This document shows positions 1-9,052 of a stretch of 64,000 bases of DNA, piece after piece. The number at the start of each line of letters is the position of its first letter. Position 1 is the stretch's first letter. A program made the position numbers and the translations under genes. Below the pieces are notes generated by a model, which searched no databases, was not told the DNA's origin, and saw only the letters and a program-made list of their open reading frames with translations. The DNA is from Rhodococcus_G sp042879035 (lineage in GTDB: Bacteria > Actinomycetota > Actinomycetes > Mycobacteriales > Mycobacteriaceae), in assembly GCF_042879035.1 (NCBI RefSeq), contig NZ_JBIAOU010000001.1:744001-808000 (forward strand), given 5' to 3'.

Positions 1-115
1 GACCGCCGTTCGCCGTGCCCCCGTTCGCGTCGGCGGCCGCGATACCGGCGCCACCGGCGATTGCGAAGGCGGCGATCGCCGCGGTGGCCAGAACTCGCTT
101 GATGCTGTGCGCCAT
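1..115 (-). CDS. Small exported protein, N-terminus only
   Basis: Only the first 38 codons lie in the window. They begin MAHSIKRVLATAA: a short basic start, then an alanine-rich hydrophobic segment ending at an AAADA-like signal peptidase site, then a glycine/asparagine-rich stretch. A GGAG ribosome site lies about 9 bases before the ATG. This is a secreted or cell-envelope protein, but the mature part is outside the window and the family cannot be named. It faces the same way as the mce genes that precede it on this strand, separated by about 130 bases. Confidence 0.6.
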   Translation of the reverse strand, partial: MAHSIKRVLATAAIAAFAIAGGAGIAAADANGGTANGG

Positions 116-243
116 GGTGTTTCTCCCTCGAGGTGATGGTGAGCGGGTCGGTCCTGCTCTGTGCCATCAACACTCCGCCACCGAGGCCTCCCCCGACAGG
201 CACCCAAGGTGGCGACTCTCCACACCCCTCGGGACACGGGAAT
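116..243. other. Intergenic spacer downstream of the mce operon
   Basis: This is the spacer between the last mce-associated gene and the small exported protein. It must hold the promoter and ribosome site of the exported protein on the minus strand. No convincing hairpin terminator or palindromic operator was seen. Confidence 0.4.
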
Positions 244-744
244 CTAGACGGGAGTCAGTTCGGCGATCCGCCACTGTCCGTCCACGAGGTCCACCGTCAC
301 CTCGACGCGACTGGACGTGGCGACCGGAGCCGGTTGCGCCGTCGACGTGGTGATCTGGTCGACGAATGCCAGCAGCCGCACGTGATCGTCTGCGCCGGAG
401 AGGAATCCGATCTCCATCACTCTGGCTCGCGTGCTGACTCCGAGTTTCTTGGATTGTGGTGCAACGGTTTTCGTCGTGTAGTCGGTGAAGCTGTCGCGGA
501 AGGACCCGGTGGTGACGGCGGCGGCTGCCGCCAGGTCCTCGTCGACGGTCGGCGCGTTGTAACCGAGGACCTTCTCGAGCAGGGCCGGACTCTCGCTCAA
601 CGCCGAGGCGCGCGCCGACTCGCTCGCCGCCTCGGTGCGGGTGATCCCGGTCAGTGTCGCGAAGACCGCGACCAGCAGCGCCACCAGGGACGCCCCCAGC
701 AGGAGCCTGGTCTTCGCGGCAGCGCCGGCCTTCCTGGCGCTCAC
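244..744 (-). CDS. Mce-associated membrane protein (second copy)
   Basis: The product is 166 residues. It has an N-terminal basic stretch, one membrane helix at about residues 12-33, and a periplasmic domain ending in QWRIAELTPV. That topology is typical of the Mce-associated (Mas) proteins found at the end of actinobacterial mce operons, which are thought to stabilise the importer. The GTG start was chosen because it overlaps the upstream stop as GTGA, as at most junctions of this operon. The family is recognised by topology, length and position rather than by a catalytic motif. Confidence 0.75.
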   Translation of the reverse strand: MSARKAGAAAKTRLLLGASLVALLVAVFATLTGITRTEAASESARASALSESPALLEKVLGYNAPTVDEDLAAAAAVTTGSFRDSFTDYTTKTVAPQSKKLGVSTRARVMEIGFLSGADDHVRLLAFVDQITTSTAQPAPVATSSRVEVTVDLVDGQWRIAELTPV

Positions 745-1259
745 GGGACGAACTCGACCTTCGACATCAGCAGGCTGCCGTCGACCTCGTCGAGGGTGAC
801 CCGCAGGCGGTAGGTACGCGCGGTGGCGTCGGGGCTGCCGGCGTTCGCGACCTCGCCCGACGCGGCGACCAGCACCACACCGGACGTGCCGCCCTCCTCG
901 GCGAGCGCCGCCGAATCGATGCGTCCGGACGAGTCGACCTTCGCATCCCGGATCGCGGCGGCGAGGCCGGACTCGTTGTCCGACAACTCGTCCGCGAACT
1001 GGCCGGTGCTCAGATCCCGCAACCGGGCGAGGGTGGCGTCGGCGGTGTCGACGTGGACGTCGATCAGGGCCAGCACCCCCGTCCGCGCCGCGTCCACGAG
1101 GTCCGCCCGGTGCGCCTCGCGGGCGCGGTCCTGTGCGTGGGTGACGGCCACCTGCGCCGCCGCGACGGCCAGCGCGACCACCGCGGCGATTGCGGTGATC
1201 GACACCGTGATTCGCGGCCACCGGCGCCGCGCCGCCGCGGTCTCGTCGGCCGCCGTCAC
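741..1259 (-). CDS. Mce-associated membrane protein (first copy)
   Basis: The product is 172 residues with a cytoplasmic start, one membrane helix (about residues 16-38, ITVSITAIAAVVALAVAAA) and an extracytoplasmic domain ending MSKVEFVP. This is the usual Mce-associated protein architecture (VirB8/NTF2-like fold in the family). It sits directly after mceF. A GTG start at 1259 gives a GTGA overlap with the mceF stop; an ATG at 1286 is also in frame and would add nine residues. Likely role: accessory subunit of the lipid importer. Confidence 0.75.
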   Translation of the reverse strand: MTAADETAAARRRWPRITVSITAIAAVVALAVAAAQVAVTHAQDRAREAHRADLVDAARTGVLALIDVHVDTADATLARLRDLSTGQFADELSDNESGLAAAIRDAKVDSSGRIDSAALAEEGGTSGVVLVAASGEVANAGSPDATARTYRLRVTLDEVDGSLLMSKVEFVP

Positions 1260-2560
1260 GGTGTCGGGCCCAGCAACTGTTGCCATCCGGTGTCACCACC
1301 CGCCGGTGCGATCTCGGTGTGTCCGTACTGCGCACCGTCCGGTCCGGTGTACAACTCGTCCGGCGCGTTGGTGCCGGCCGGCACGAACGGCTCGTCGCCG
1401 CGGCAGGCGGCCGGTGTCGGCGCCCGCACACCCGGCACCTCCATGCACGGGATGTTGCGTGAGCCGCGCACCGCGAACGTCGAGTCGTGCGGAACACTGC
1501 ACATCAACCCGGGCGGGGTGTCGGGGACGGTGTCGTCGGTGGGATCGCGCCGCTGGTCGGCGGGAAGGTACCCGGTCGAGCACGCCGCCGGATCCTGCGC
1601 CTGGAGATGGAAGTTCACGTACGCCGCGCCGTCCGCATTGCCGTTCTGCACCACGGTTTCCTGCGCCGCGACCAGCGGCGGCAGGATCACCAGTACCTGT
1701 TCGATCGAGGGGTTGTAGGTGACCGCCACCTGCGCGGTGCTCGTGAAGTTCGCCAGCATCAGCGGCAGCGTCGGCCGCAGTTCCTGGAACAGGGAGTCCG
1801 CCTCCGCGGCGAATGCCGGTCCCCTGTCGAGGAGTCCGCGCACCGAACCGTCCGCGACGGCGAGTTGGCCGCTCAGCGCGGCGACGTTCGCCGTCCATCG
1901 GCGGATCTCGTCGCCGGTGACGACCTGGGTGTCGAGCAGCGGAGCCAACTGCCGGACGAGTGTCGTCGCGGGAGTCGTCGCGTCCGCGGCCTGGTCGACG
2001 AACGACGCCGTCGAATCCAGCAGCCGCGCCAGGTCCGGTCCCCGGCCCGCGAACGCGGCGGCCGCTTCGTCGATCACGGCCCGCAGCGCGTCCTGCGGCA
2101 CCGCGTCGAGCACGGCCTGCGCCCGGTCGAGGACGGGCCCGATCTCCTGCGGCACCGTCACCTGCTCGGCTGGGATCACGTCGCCGTCGGCGAGATACGG
2201 TCCCTCGGTCGTCGTCGGCTGCAGGTCGACGTACTGCTCCCCGATCGCCGACACGCTGCGCACTGCGACCACGAGACCGTCCGTCGCCACCGGAACCGAC
2301 GACTCGAGCGACAGTTCCGCCCGCACCGCGTCGGGGTCGAGGCGGATCGCGGACACCCGGCCGATCGTGTCACCGCGGTAGGTGACGTTCGCATTCCGGT
2401 AGAGCCCACCGGCATTCGGCATCTCCACCGTCACCGCGATCCGACCGACCCCCAGCGCCGCGGGCACCCGCAGGTACGACACCGCGGCCGCCGTCATCCC
2501 GATCACCGCGACGACCGCGAAGATCGTCAACTGGATGCGGACGAGTCTGGTGAGGATCAT
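1256..2560 (-). CDS. mceF: MCE family protein MceF
   Basis: The product is 434 residues. One N-terminal membrane helix (about residues 9-30) is followed by an MlaD/MCE domain (about 38-115, with the typical NVTYRGDTIGRV segment), a helical region to about 310, and a proline-rich C-terminal tail containing several cysteines. MceF is the last of the six MCE subunits that together form the periplasmic lipid tunnel. The start overlaps the mceE stop (ATGA). The cargo cannot be read from this subunit alone. Confidence 0.9.
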   Translation of the reverse strand: MILTRLVRIQLTIFAVVAVIGMTAAAVSYLRVPAALGVGRIAVTVEMPNAGGLYRNANVTYRGDTIGRVSAIRLDPDAVRAELSLESSVPVATDGLVVAVRSVSAIGEQYVDLQPTTTEGPYLADGDVIPAEQVTVPQEIGPVLDRAQAVLDAVPQDALRAVIDEAAAAFAGRGPDLARLLDSTASFVDQAADATTPATTLVRQLAPLLDTQVVTGDEIRRWTANVAALSGQLAVADGSVRGLLDRGPAFAAEADSLFQELRPTLPLMLANFTSTAQVAVTYNPSIEQVLVILPPLVAAQETVVQNGNADGAAYVNFHLQAQDPAACSTGYLPADQRRDPTDDTVPDTPPGLMCSVPHDSTFAVRGSRNIPCMEVPGVRAPTPAACRGDEPFVPAGTNAPDELYTGPDGAQYGHTEIAPAGGDTGWQQLLGPTP

Positions 2561-3678
2561 CGCCCACCACCTTCCGTTGCCTGCGGGGCGACTGCCTGCC
2601 GGGTGACGTCGAGCGGTGCCGTCAGCGGATTCGCCACGGCACCGTTCGACGTGGGAATGGGCGGCCCGAGCGGGGTACCGAAGAACAGGCTCTGCTGCAG
2701 GCGCTCCGCGGTGAGGTCGACGACGATCCACAGGTTCGCGTAGTCGCCCCGCATGCCCTGATCGATGGTGACCTGTGGAAACGGGAAGGTACTGAGGTTG
2801 CCGAGGTTGTCGATGATCGTCGGACCGGCGGCCACCACCTGTTCGAGGGTCGGCTCGAGAGCCTCGAGGTTCGCCTTCAGGTCGTCGCGGCTGCGGTTGA
2901 CCAGATCCGTTCCCACGTCGCCGAACCTGCCGACGGCATCGAGTGCGGCGGTCAGGTCCGCGCGTTGCTCGGCGAGTACCGCCATTGCGGGGTCGAGGGT
3001 GCCGAGGGCGCGGCCGAGGACGTCGCGCTCGGCGAGGATCTCGCCGGTGACGCCGTCCAGGTTCGCCATCGTCGTCACCATCGCCGTCCGCTGCTCGTCC
3101 AGGGTCGCGGTCAGGGAGTCCAACTGCGAGAGCAGGTCACGCACCGCGTCCTGCCGCCCGGTCAGCGCCGTGTTCAACTCCGTCGTGATCGTCTGCACCT
3201 GCGCCAGCCCGCCGCCGCCCAGGACCACCGACAGAGCGGTCAACGCCTCCTCCGTCGTCGGGTACACCGTCGCGTTCGCCAGCGGGATCACCGATCCGTC
3301 GACGAGCCGACCCTGCGGCGGCACGCCGACGGGCGCGCCGAGCGCGATGTGCTTGGACCCGAGCAGGCTGGTCTGACCGATCGCGGCCGTGGCGTTCGCC
3401 GGCAGGTCTACCGAATCGTCCACGGACACCGTGACCTTCGCGTGCCAGTTGTCCGTCTCGATCGCGGTGATGCTGCCGACCGTGACGTCGGAGACCAGCA
3501 CCGGTGAGTTGGTGCTGATCGTCGCCGCGTCCGGCATCTCGATCACCACCGAAAAGCTGTTCTCGCCGCGCCCGGCGGTTCCCGGCAACGACACCGAGTT
3601 GAGCCCGCTCCAGCCGCACCCGGACGCGAGCAGGGCGACGGCGACGGCGGTCCCGGCGAACCGGGCTCGCGCCCTCAT
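2557..3678 (-). CDS. mceE: MCE family lipoprotein MceE
   Basis: The product is 373 residues and starts with a lipoprotein signal peptide whose lipobox is LASGC (cysteine near residue 20). This is the hallmark of the fifth MCE subunit (LprN-type). The MCE domain follows (about residues 40-120, with SPVLVSDVTVGSI), then a long helical segment. ATGA overlaps join it to mceD upstream and mceF downstream. It probably anchors the MCE tunnel in the outer leaflet of the plasma membrane. Confidence 0.9.
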   Translation of the reverse strand: MRARARFAGTAVAVALLASGCGWSGLNSVSLPGTAGRGENSFSVVIEMPDAATISTNSPVLVSDVTVGSITAIETDNWHAKVTVSVDDSVDLPANATAAIGQTSLLGSKHIALGAPVGVPPQGRLVDGSVIPLANATVYPTTEEALTALSVVLGGGGLAQVQTITTELNTALTGRQDAVRDLLSQLDSLTATLDEQRTAMVTTMANLDGVTGEILAERDVLGRALGTLDPAMAVLAEQRADLTAALDAVGRFGDVGTDLVNRSRDDLKANLEALEPTLEQVVAAGPTIIDNLGNLSTFPFPQVTIDQGMRGDYANLWIVVDLTAERLQQSLFFGTPLGPPIPTSNGAVANPLTAPLDVTRQAVAPQATEGGGR

Positions 3679-4958
3679 CGCTGCCCCGCCGACGGCGCGA
3701 GAAGGCCGCCGAGGTCGGGGACGGGCACGGTCGGCATGGTCAGGGGCGGCAGGGTCGCCGCGGCGACGGTCGTCGCGGCCGCATCCGGTTGCGGCACCGC
3801 CGGTTCGAGCCCCGGTTCGCTGTACACCAACTGGTCCGGTGCCGCGCCGAGCGCTCGGCTGGGGTTGATCGTCAGGTCCGGATAGTTCGCCCTGATCGTG
3901 TTCAGCAGCGGACCGAGGTACTGAGCGCACAGTTCGGCACCCCTCTCCGAGGTCGCGTTCGCGAGACCCGCGATGCCGCCGCAGATGAAGTTGATCGGGT
4001 TCCCGGTGTTCTGGAACGCGGGAACACCGATCATCGACCCCTGCGCCGGTCGGTAGATGTTGTAGTAGTTCCCCAGTGCCGTCGGGCCGAGGTGCAGGAT
4101 CCGCTCCAGGCCGTCCTTCCGGTCGACCAGCACCTGGGAGACGTCGGCGAGCTTGCGGACGTCCTCGGTGAGTCCGTCCCGGTTCTGCGCGACGAATCGC
4201 TGCACGTCGGTGACCGCGACGTCGAGATCGGCGAGGGCGGGGGCGAGCTGGGTCCGGTTGTCCGTCAGCACGTGCGAGACGGTCGCGAGGCGGCCCTGGA
4301 ACTGCACGATCTGCTCGTTGCTGGCCGCGAGGGCGGTGGTGAAGGTCTGCAGGCCGCGGATCGTCCCGAACAGGTCGTCGCCGCTGTCCGAGAGCAACGT
4401 CATCGCCCGGGACAGTTCGGTGACCGATTCGCCGAGAGCGGTTCCGTTGCCCTGCAGCGCGGTTCCCGCTCCGCTCAGCAGGTTCGCCGCGGGGCCGGGA
4501 TCCCCGTCCTTCGGGCCCAGCGCGTCCGCGGCGCGACCGAGTTCGGCCTTGACCTGGTCCCACTCGACGGGCACCGCGGTGCGGTCGATCCCGATGACGG
4601 CGCCGTCCGCGAGGGCGGGTGTCGCGTCGTCGGTGACCGCGGGCGTGAGCTGCACGAACCGCGCCGACACCAGCGACTGCCCGACGATCACGGCCTTCGC
4701 GTCCGCGGCCACCGGCACGGTTCGCCGCAGCGTCATCCGCACCCGCATCCGGTCTCCGTCCGGCTCGATGCCGGTGACCCTGCCGACGTCGACCCCGACG
4801 ACCCGGACGTCGTCGCCGACGTAGAGCCCGGTCGTCGAGGTGAAGTAGGCGGTGATCTCCTGGTAGCGCAGCTGCGCCACGGTGAACCAGCCGGCGGTCA
4901 GGGCGGCGATCGCAGCCAGTGCCGCCAGCGCACCGAGGGTGATCCTGCGAGCGGTCAT
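3675..4958 (-). CDS. mceD: MCE family protein MceD
   Basis: The product is 427 residues. It has an N-terminal membrane helix (about residues 7-27), an MCE domain with GDDVRVVGVDVGRVTGI, a helical region, and a C-terminal tail rich in proline, alanine and threonine. It is the fourth subunit of the importer. The ATG shares one base with the mceC stop (TGATG), which fixes the start. The family and its place in the operon are clear; substrate binding cannot be read. Confidence 0.9.
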   Translation of the reverse strand: MTARRITLGALAALAAIAALTAGWFTVAQLRYQEITAYFTSTTGLYVGDDVRVVGVDVGRVTGIEPDGDRMRVRMTLRRTVPVAADAKAVIVGQSLVSARFVQLTPAVTDDATPALADGAVIGIDRTAVPVEWDQVKAELGRAADALGPKDGDPGPAANLLSGAGTALQGNGTALGESVTELSRAMTLLSDSGDDLFGTIRGLQTFTTALAASNEQIVQFQGRLATVSHVLTDNRTQLAPALADLDVAVTDVQRFVAQNRDGLTEDVRKLADVSQVLVDRKDGLERILHLGPTALGNYYNIYRPAQGSMIGVPAFQNTGNPINFICGGIAGLANATSERGAELCAQYLGPLLNTIRANYPDLTINPSRALGAAPDQLVYSEPGLEPAVPQPDAAATTVAAATLPPLTMPTVPVPDLGGLLAPSAGQR

Positions 4959-5980
4959 CAGCGGACCTCCGGGATCGGCAGCGGTGCGGGCGGTAGGCCG
5001 AGCACGGCGTTGACCAGGGGCTGGGTGTACTGGCCGGGCACCAGGTTCTGGATGTAGGAGTAGTAGAACGGGCCGCTGGCGACGGTGTCGCCCAGGGTTC
5101 CCACGTAGGTGCCGAGGCCGTCGATGCCCTGCGCGAGGTTGTCCCTGTTGCGTTGCAGGACACCGAGAACCGTGTCCAGCTTCGCGAGCACCGGAGCCAG
5201 TTGTGCCTCGTTGTCGTGGACGAGCCCGCTCAGCTGCCGCGACATCGCGGAGACGTTCGTGACGACCTCGCCGAGCGCGGCCTGCCTGCGTCCCAGTTCG
5301 CCGAGCAGGGCGTTGCCGTCCACGAGCAGCGCATCGACCTCCGGTCCCCGATCGGCGAGGATGCCGGCCACGCTGTTCGCGTCGGAGAGCAGGTCACGCA
5401 GCATCTCGTCGCGCCGGTTGAGGCTGTCGGAGATGCGGGCGACACCGTCGAGCGCCGGTCGCAGGTTCGGGGCGCTGTCCGCCATCACCGTGCCGATCTC
5501 GTCGAGCGACGCCGACAGCCGGTCCAGGTCGATGTCCTGCACCGTGGTGGTGAGGTCGCCGAGAACCTCGGGCAGCGAGTACGCCGACCGGGTGCGCCCG
5601 AGGGGAATCTGCTCACCCGCCGCCGCGCGCCCCTCCCCCTGCAGATCGAGGGTCACCGCCCGCTTGCCCAGCAGCGACATGGTGGTGATCGACGCCGACG
5701 TCGAGCCGCCCAGCGCGACGTTCTCGTCGAGCACGAATTCCACTCGTGCGTAACCGTTCTCGACGTCGATCGACGACACACTGCCGATCTTCACTCCGGC
5801 CGCGTTCACCTCGTCCCCGGACGCGACGCCGCTGGCGTCGGCGAACACGGCACTGTAGGGCACGCCCGACTTCACGAAGGGCAGGTTCTGGTACTGGAGT
5901 GCGGCCAGCACGACCGCCGCCGTCACGCTCAGGCCCACGACGCCGACGCGCACCGCCCGGCTCTCGACCATCGTCCTCAT
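4958..5980 (-). CDS. mceC: MCE family protein MceC
   Basis: The product is 340 residues, beginning MRTMVESRAVRVG, with a membrane helix at about residues 9-28. The MCE domain carries GDEVNAAGVKIGSVSSI, and a helical domain ends in a proline-rich tail (LPPAPLPIPEVR). An in-frame ATG at 6070 would add 30 arginine-rich residues overlapping mceB. The start at 5980 is preferred because it gives the ATGA overlap seen elsewhere in the operon. Confidence 0.88.
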   Translation of the reverse strand: MRTMVESRAVRVGVVGLSVTAAVVLAALQYQNLPFVKSGVPYSAVFADASGVASGDEVNAAGVKIGSVSSIDVENGYARVEFVLDENVALGGSTSASITTMSLLGKRAVTLDLQGEGRAAAGEQIPLGRTRSAYSLPEVLGDLTTTVQDIDLDRLSASLDEIGTVMADSAPNLRPALDGVARISDSLNRRDEMLRDLLSDANSVAGILADRGPEVDALLVDGNALLGELGRRQAALGEVVTNVSAMSRQLSGLVHDNEAQLAPVLAKLDTVLGVLQRNRDNLAQGIDGLGTYVGTLGDTVASGPFYYSYIQNLVPGQYTQPLVNAVLGLPPAPLPIPEVR

Positions 5981-7020
5981 CGGGGCGCGCACCTCCCGGT
6001 CTTCTGGTCGATCAGGTCGACCGTCATCGGTGTCCCGTCCGCGCCGTCGACCTTCATCGCGATGCCGCACAGGTAGAAATTGAAGAAGGAGCCGTAGGCC
6101 CCGATCCGGACCAGCTGCCGGTAGTTCGACGGCATCGACGACACGATCCGGTTCAGCTCGTCCTGCTGCTCGACGACGGGGTCGAGGCTCGCACCCAGTT
6201 CGGTCAGTGTCCCCGCGATGTCCGGGCGGGTGTCCGCGAGCAGGTCGGCGAAGGTCCCGGTGGCGGTGTTCACGCTGTCCACCGCGTCGCCGATCAGGTC
6301 ACGGTCGGCGGCAAGACCGCTGACCAGTTGCTGGAGATGGTCGAGCGTGTCGCCGAACTGGCCACCCCTGCCGCGTAGTTCCGCCAGCACGCCGTCGAGG
6401 TTGTCGACGACGCGTCCGATGAGCTCGTCGCGGTCGGCGAGGGTGTTCGTGATCGACCCGGTGTGCGCGAGAACCGAAGCGACAGTGCCCGACTGCCCCT
6501 GGAACACCTCGAGCAGCGACATCGACAGCTGGTTGACCTGCTCGGGATCGAGCGCCTGGAACAGGGGCCTGAAGCTGCCGAGCAGCGCGTCGAGGTCGAG
6601 GGCCGGTGCCGTCCGCTCCACCGGGATGACGTCCCCGGCGTCGAGCGGCGCGGACGTGCCCGGGCTGTCGAGCAGGTCGAGATAGCGGTTGCCGACGAGG
6701 TCCTGGTACCGGACTGCCGCGCGAGTGGCGACGGTCGGGGTGTTGCCGTCGGAGACGTCGAACACCACGTGCGCGCGACGGTCGTCACCGAGCTCGACGG
6801 ACGCCACCGACCCCACGGGAACACCCGCGATCCGGACCTTGTCGCCGGGCGCGAGCCCGGACGCGCTGGTGAACTCCGCTCCGTAGGTGGTCGAGCCACC
6901 GCCGCGAATCTGCCCGAACACCAGCACGAGTCCGGCGTTGACCAGCAGCATGACCGCGACGAAGACGCCGAACTTGACGGCGTAGCCGGGTGCGCGTCGC
7001 CGCCCGATCTGCTCGCTCAT
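5977..7020 (-). CDS. mceB: MCE family protein MceB
   Basis: The product is 347 residues with a membrane helix at about residues 16-36, an MCE domain (GDKVRIAGVPVGSVASVEL), and a helical C-terminal part that contains a short cysteine-bearing tail ending TGRCAPR. It is the second MCE subunit and overlaps both neighbours by ATGA. It follows mceA in the canonical order. Confidence 0.9.
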   Translation of the reverse strand: MSEQIGRRRAPGYAVKFGVFVAVMLLVNAGLVLVFGQIRGGGSTTYGAEFTSASGLAPGDKVRIAGVPVGSVASVELGDDRRAHVVFDVSDGNTPTVATRAAVRYQDLVGNRYLDLLDSPGTSAPLDAGDVIPVERTAPALDLDALLGSFRPLFQALDPEQVNQLSMSLLEVFQGQSGTVASVLAHTGSITNTLADRDELIGRVVDNLDGVLAELRGRGGQFGDTLDHLQQLVSGLAADRDLIGDAVDSVNTATGTFADLLADTRPDIAGTLTELGASLDPVVEQQDELNRIVSSMPSNYRQLVRIGAYGSFFNFYLCGIAMKVDGADGTPMTVDLIDQKTGRCAPR

Positions 7021-8183
7021 CGCCCCACCGTCCTGAACAGGTAGCTCATCAGGTCCGCCGTGGTGGTCGGTTGCCCGTCGTTCGGCTGCCGGTCGGGCGC
7101 GAACGGGTTCACGCCGATGTCGGTGACGAGGAACGGGGCGGGCACGTTCGGGTCGCGCAGCGGCAGCCCCATGCAGTGCGGTCCACCGCTCGCCGCGACC
7201 TCGGGCAGGTCGTCCGGGTACCGGTACGGCTCACTGCCGGGTACCAGGCTGAGCGACATCTTCAGTCCGGGCTGCGCGTTGTAGGCGGCGTCGCCGATGA
7301 CCTTGCTCTCCTCGATGCCACGGAACATGCACGGAATCACCGGCGAGTACTCCTCGAGCAGTGATGTCGTCGGCCGCATCAGGGACAGCACTGCGGCCGC
7401 CGCGTCGGCGTTCGAGCCGAGCACGTCGGTGCCCGTCGCGGCGAGCCCGGTGACGTCGATCAGCAACAGGTCCAGGTTCTGCTGCTGGTCGACGACGGTA
7501 CCGCCGGTGGTGGTCAGCGATCCCAGCGTCCGCATCAGGTCGGGGGCGACCACCGCGTACGTGTCGGTCACGGCAGGCAGGTCCGTGAGCACCTGCTGCA
7601 ACTCCGGTCGCGCACCGGAGAATTCGGCCAGCGACGAATCCGCCTGCTCGAGGGCCTGGCCGAGGGTGTCGCCGCGCCCCTGCAGCGCGGTGGCGAGGGC
7701 ACCGAGGGTCGCGTCGAGCTTCTCCGGCTGCACGGTCCGCAGTACCTGTGTCAACTTCTCGAACACGGTGTTCAACTCGACGGTGACGTGGGAGGCGTCG
7801 ATGGTGGCTCCAGGTGCGAGCCGCTCGGCCGACGGCTGCTCCGGCGCGGTCATGTTCACGAACTTGGCACCGAATGCGGTGGTGGACGTCACCTCCACCT
7901 CGACGTTCGCCGGGATCGCCTCCAGCGCCGCGGGATCGAGGAGCAGCGACAGGGTCGCCGCGTCACCGGCCGCGGGGGTGACTGCGTCGACCGTGCCGAT
8001 CGTCACGCCCGCCATCTTCACGCGGGCACCGGGATCCATCACCAGGCCCGCGCGCTGCGCGATCACCGTCACCGGAATCTGCGCGGTGAACGCCTGGTCG
8101 AACAGCGCCACGGACAGTGCGACAACCGCCCCAACCCCGGCGATCAGCCCCAGCGCCGCCAGTTTGTATCCGTACCTGCGCAC
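7017..8183 (-). CDS. mceA: MCE family protein MceA
   Basis: The product is 388 residues. The GTG start at 8183 follows a GGGGGG ribosome site just after the yrbEB stop; the open frame extends much further upstream, but that part is the antisense shadow of the yrbE genes. The protein has one membrane helix (about residues 8-30), an MCE domain (GARVKMAGVTIGTVDAV), a helical domain and a C-terminal region with two cysteines. MceA is the first of the six tunnel subunits. Confidence 0.9.
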   Translation of the reverse strand: MRRYGYKLAALGLIAGVGAVVALSVALFDQAFTAQIPVTVIAQRAGLVMDPGARVKMAGVTIGTVDAVTPAAGDAATLSLLLDPAALEAIPANVEVEVTSTTAFGAKFVNMTAPEQPSAERLAPGATIDASHVTVELNTVFEKLTQVLRTVQPEKLDATLGALATALQGRGDTLGQALEQADSSLAEFSGARPELQQVLTDLPAVTDTYAVVAPDLMRTLGSLTTTGGTVVDQQQNLDLLLIDVTGLAATGTDVLGSNADAAAAVLSLMRPTTSLLEEYSPVIPCMFRGIEESKVIGDAAYNAQPGLKMSLSLVPGSEPYRYPDDLPEVAASGGPHCMGLPLRDPNVPAPFLVTDIGVNPFAPDRQPNDGQPTTTADLMSYLFRTVGR

Positions 8184-8194
8184 GAAGATCCCCC

Positions 8195-9046
8195 CTAGCC
8201 GGACAGGTTGAAGTTGCCGGAGCCGCCGTGGATCGCGAGCGAGACGAGCAGTGTCACCGCCACCACGCAGATCAACGAGAGCCGGACGCCACGGCCGACC
8301 GCGGTCCCCACGCCGGACGGCCCGCCGGTGGCGTTGTAGCCGTAGTAGGTGTGGATCAGCATCACCAGCATCGCCATCACCAGCACCTGGACGAACGACC
8401 ACGCTACGTCGACGGGGTTGAGGAACGTGGTGAAGTAGTGGTCGTACAGGCCGGGTGACTGCCCGAAGACGATCACGGTGGTGAACCGTCCGGCCAGAAA
8501 CGACGCCACCAGCGCGAGCGAGTACAGCGGCAGGATCGACAGCATGCCCGCCAGGACGCGGGTGCTCACCACGTACGGCACGGAACTGATCGCCATCGAC
8601 TCGAGCGCGTCGATCTCCTCGGCGATCCGCATTGCGCCCAGTTGGGCCGTCGAGCCGGCGCCGATCGTCGCCGAGAGCCCGATTCCGGCGATCACCGGTG
8701 CCGCGATCCGCACGTTGATGAACGCCGAGAAGAATCCGGTCAGCGCCTCGACGCCGATGTTGCCGAGCGAACTGAACCCCTGGATCGCGATGGTGCCACC
8801 GGAGGCGAGCGTCAGGAACCCGACCACGGCCACGGTGCCGCCGATCAGGGCCAACGCCCCGGTGCCCATGCTGATCTCGGCGATCAGTCGCAGCACCTCC
8901 TTCGGGTGCCTGCGCAGTGCCCACGGGACGTACCCGATCGCGCGACCGAAGAACACCGCCTGGCGTCCCAGGTCGTCCATCGACCTCGACGCGCGAGCGA
9001 CGCGGGCCCGGGTCGGCCCGAACTTCCCGGTGTGTGTCAGCGCCAC
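8195..9046 (-). CDS. yrbEB: YrbE-type ABC permease, second subunit
   Basis: The product is 283 residues with about five to six membrane helices and the MlaE/YrbE signature region (the EEIDALESMAISSVPYVV segment, matching the conserved EEIDAM in its partner). YrbE proteins are the membrane permeases of Mce lipid importers and pair with an MceG/Mkl ATPase that is usually encoded elsewhere; none is present here. It starts with GTG, six bases after the yrbEA stop. Confidence 0.92.
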   Translation of the reverse strand: MALTHTGKFGPTRARVARASRSMDDLGRQAVFFGRAIGYVPWALRRHPKEVLRLIAEISMGTGALALIGGTVAVVGFLTLASGGTIAIQGFSSLGNIGVEALTGFFSAFINVRIAAPVIAGIGLSATIGAGSTAQLGAMRIAEEIDALESMAISSVPYVVSTRVLAGMLSILPLYSLALVASFLAGRFTTVIVFGQSPGLYDHYFTTFLNPVDVAWSFVQVLVMAMLVMLIHTYYGYNATGGPSGVGTAVGRGVRLSLICVVAVTLLVSLAIHGGSGNFNLSG

Positions 9047-9052
9047 CGTCCC

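Noticed and set aside
2557..5163. An 868-residue protein spanning mceD and mceE
   Set aside because: Only the last 373 residues (MceE) look like a protein; the rest is an out-of-frame, arginine-rich reading of mceD.
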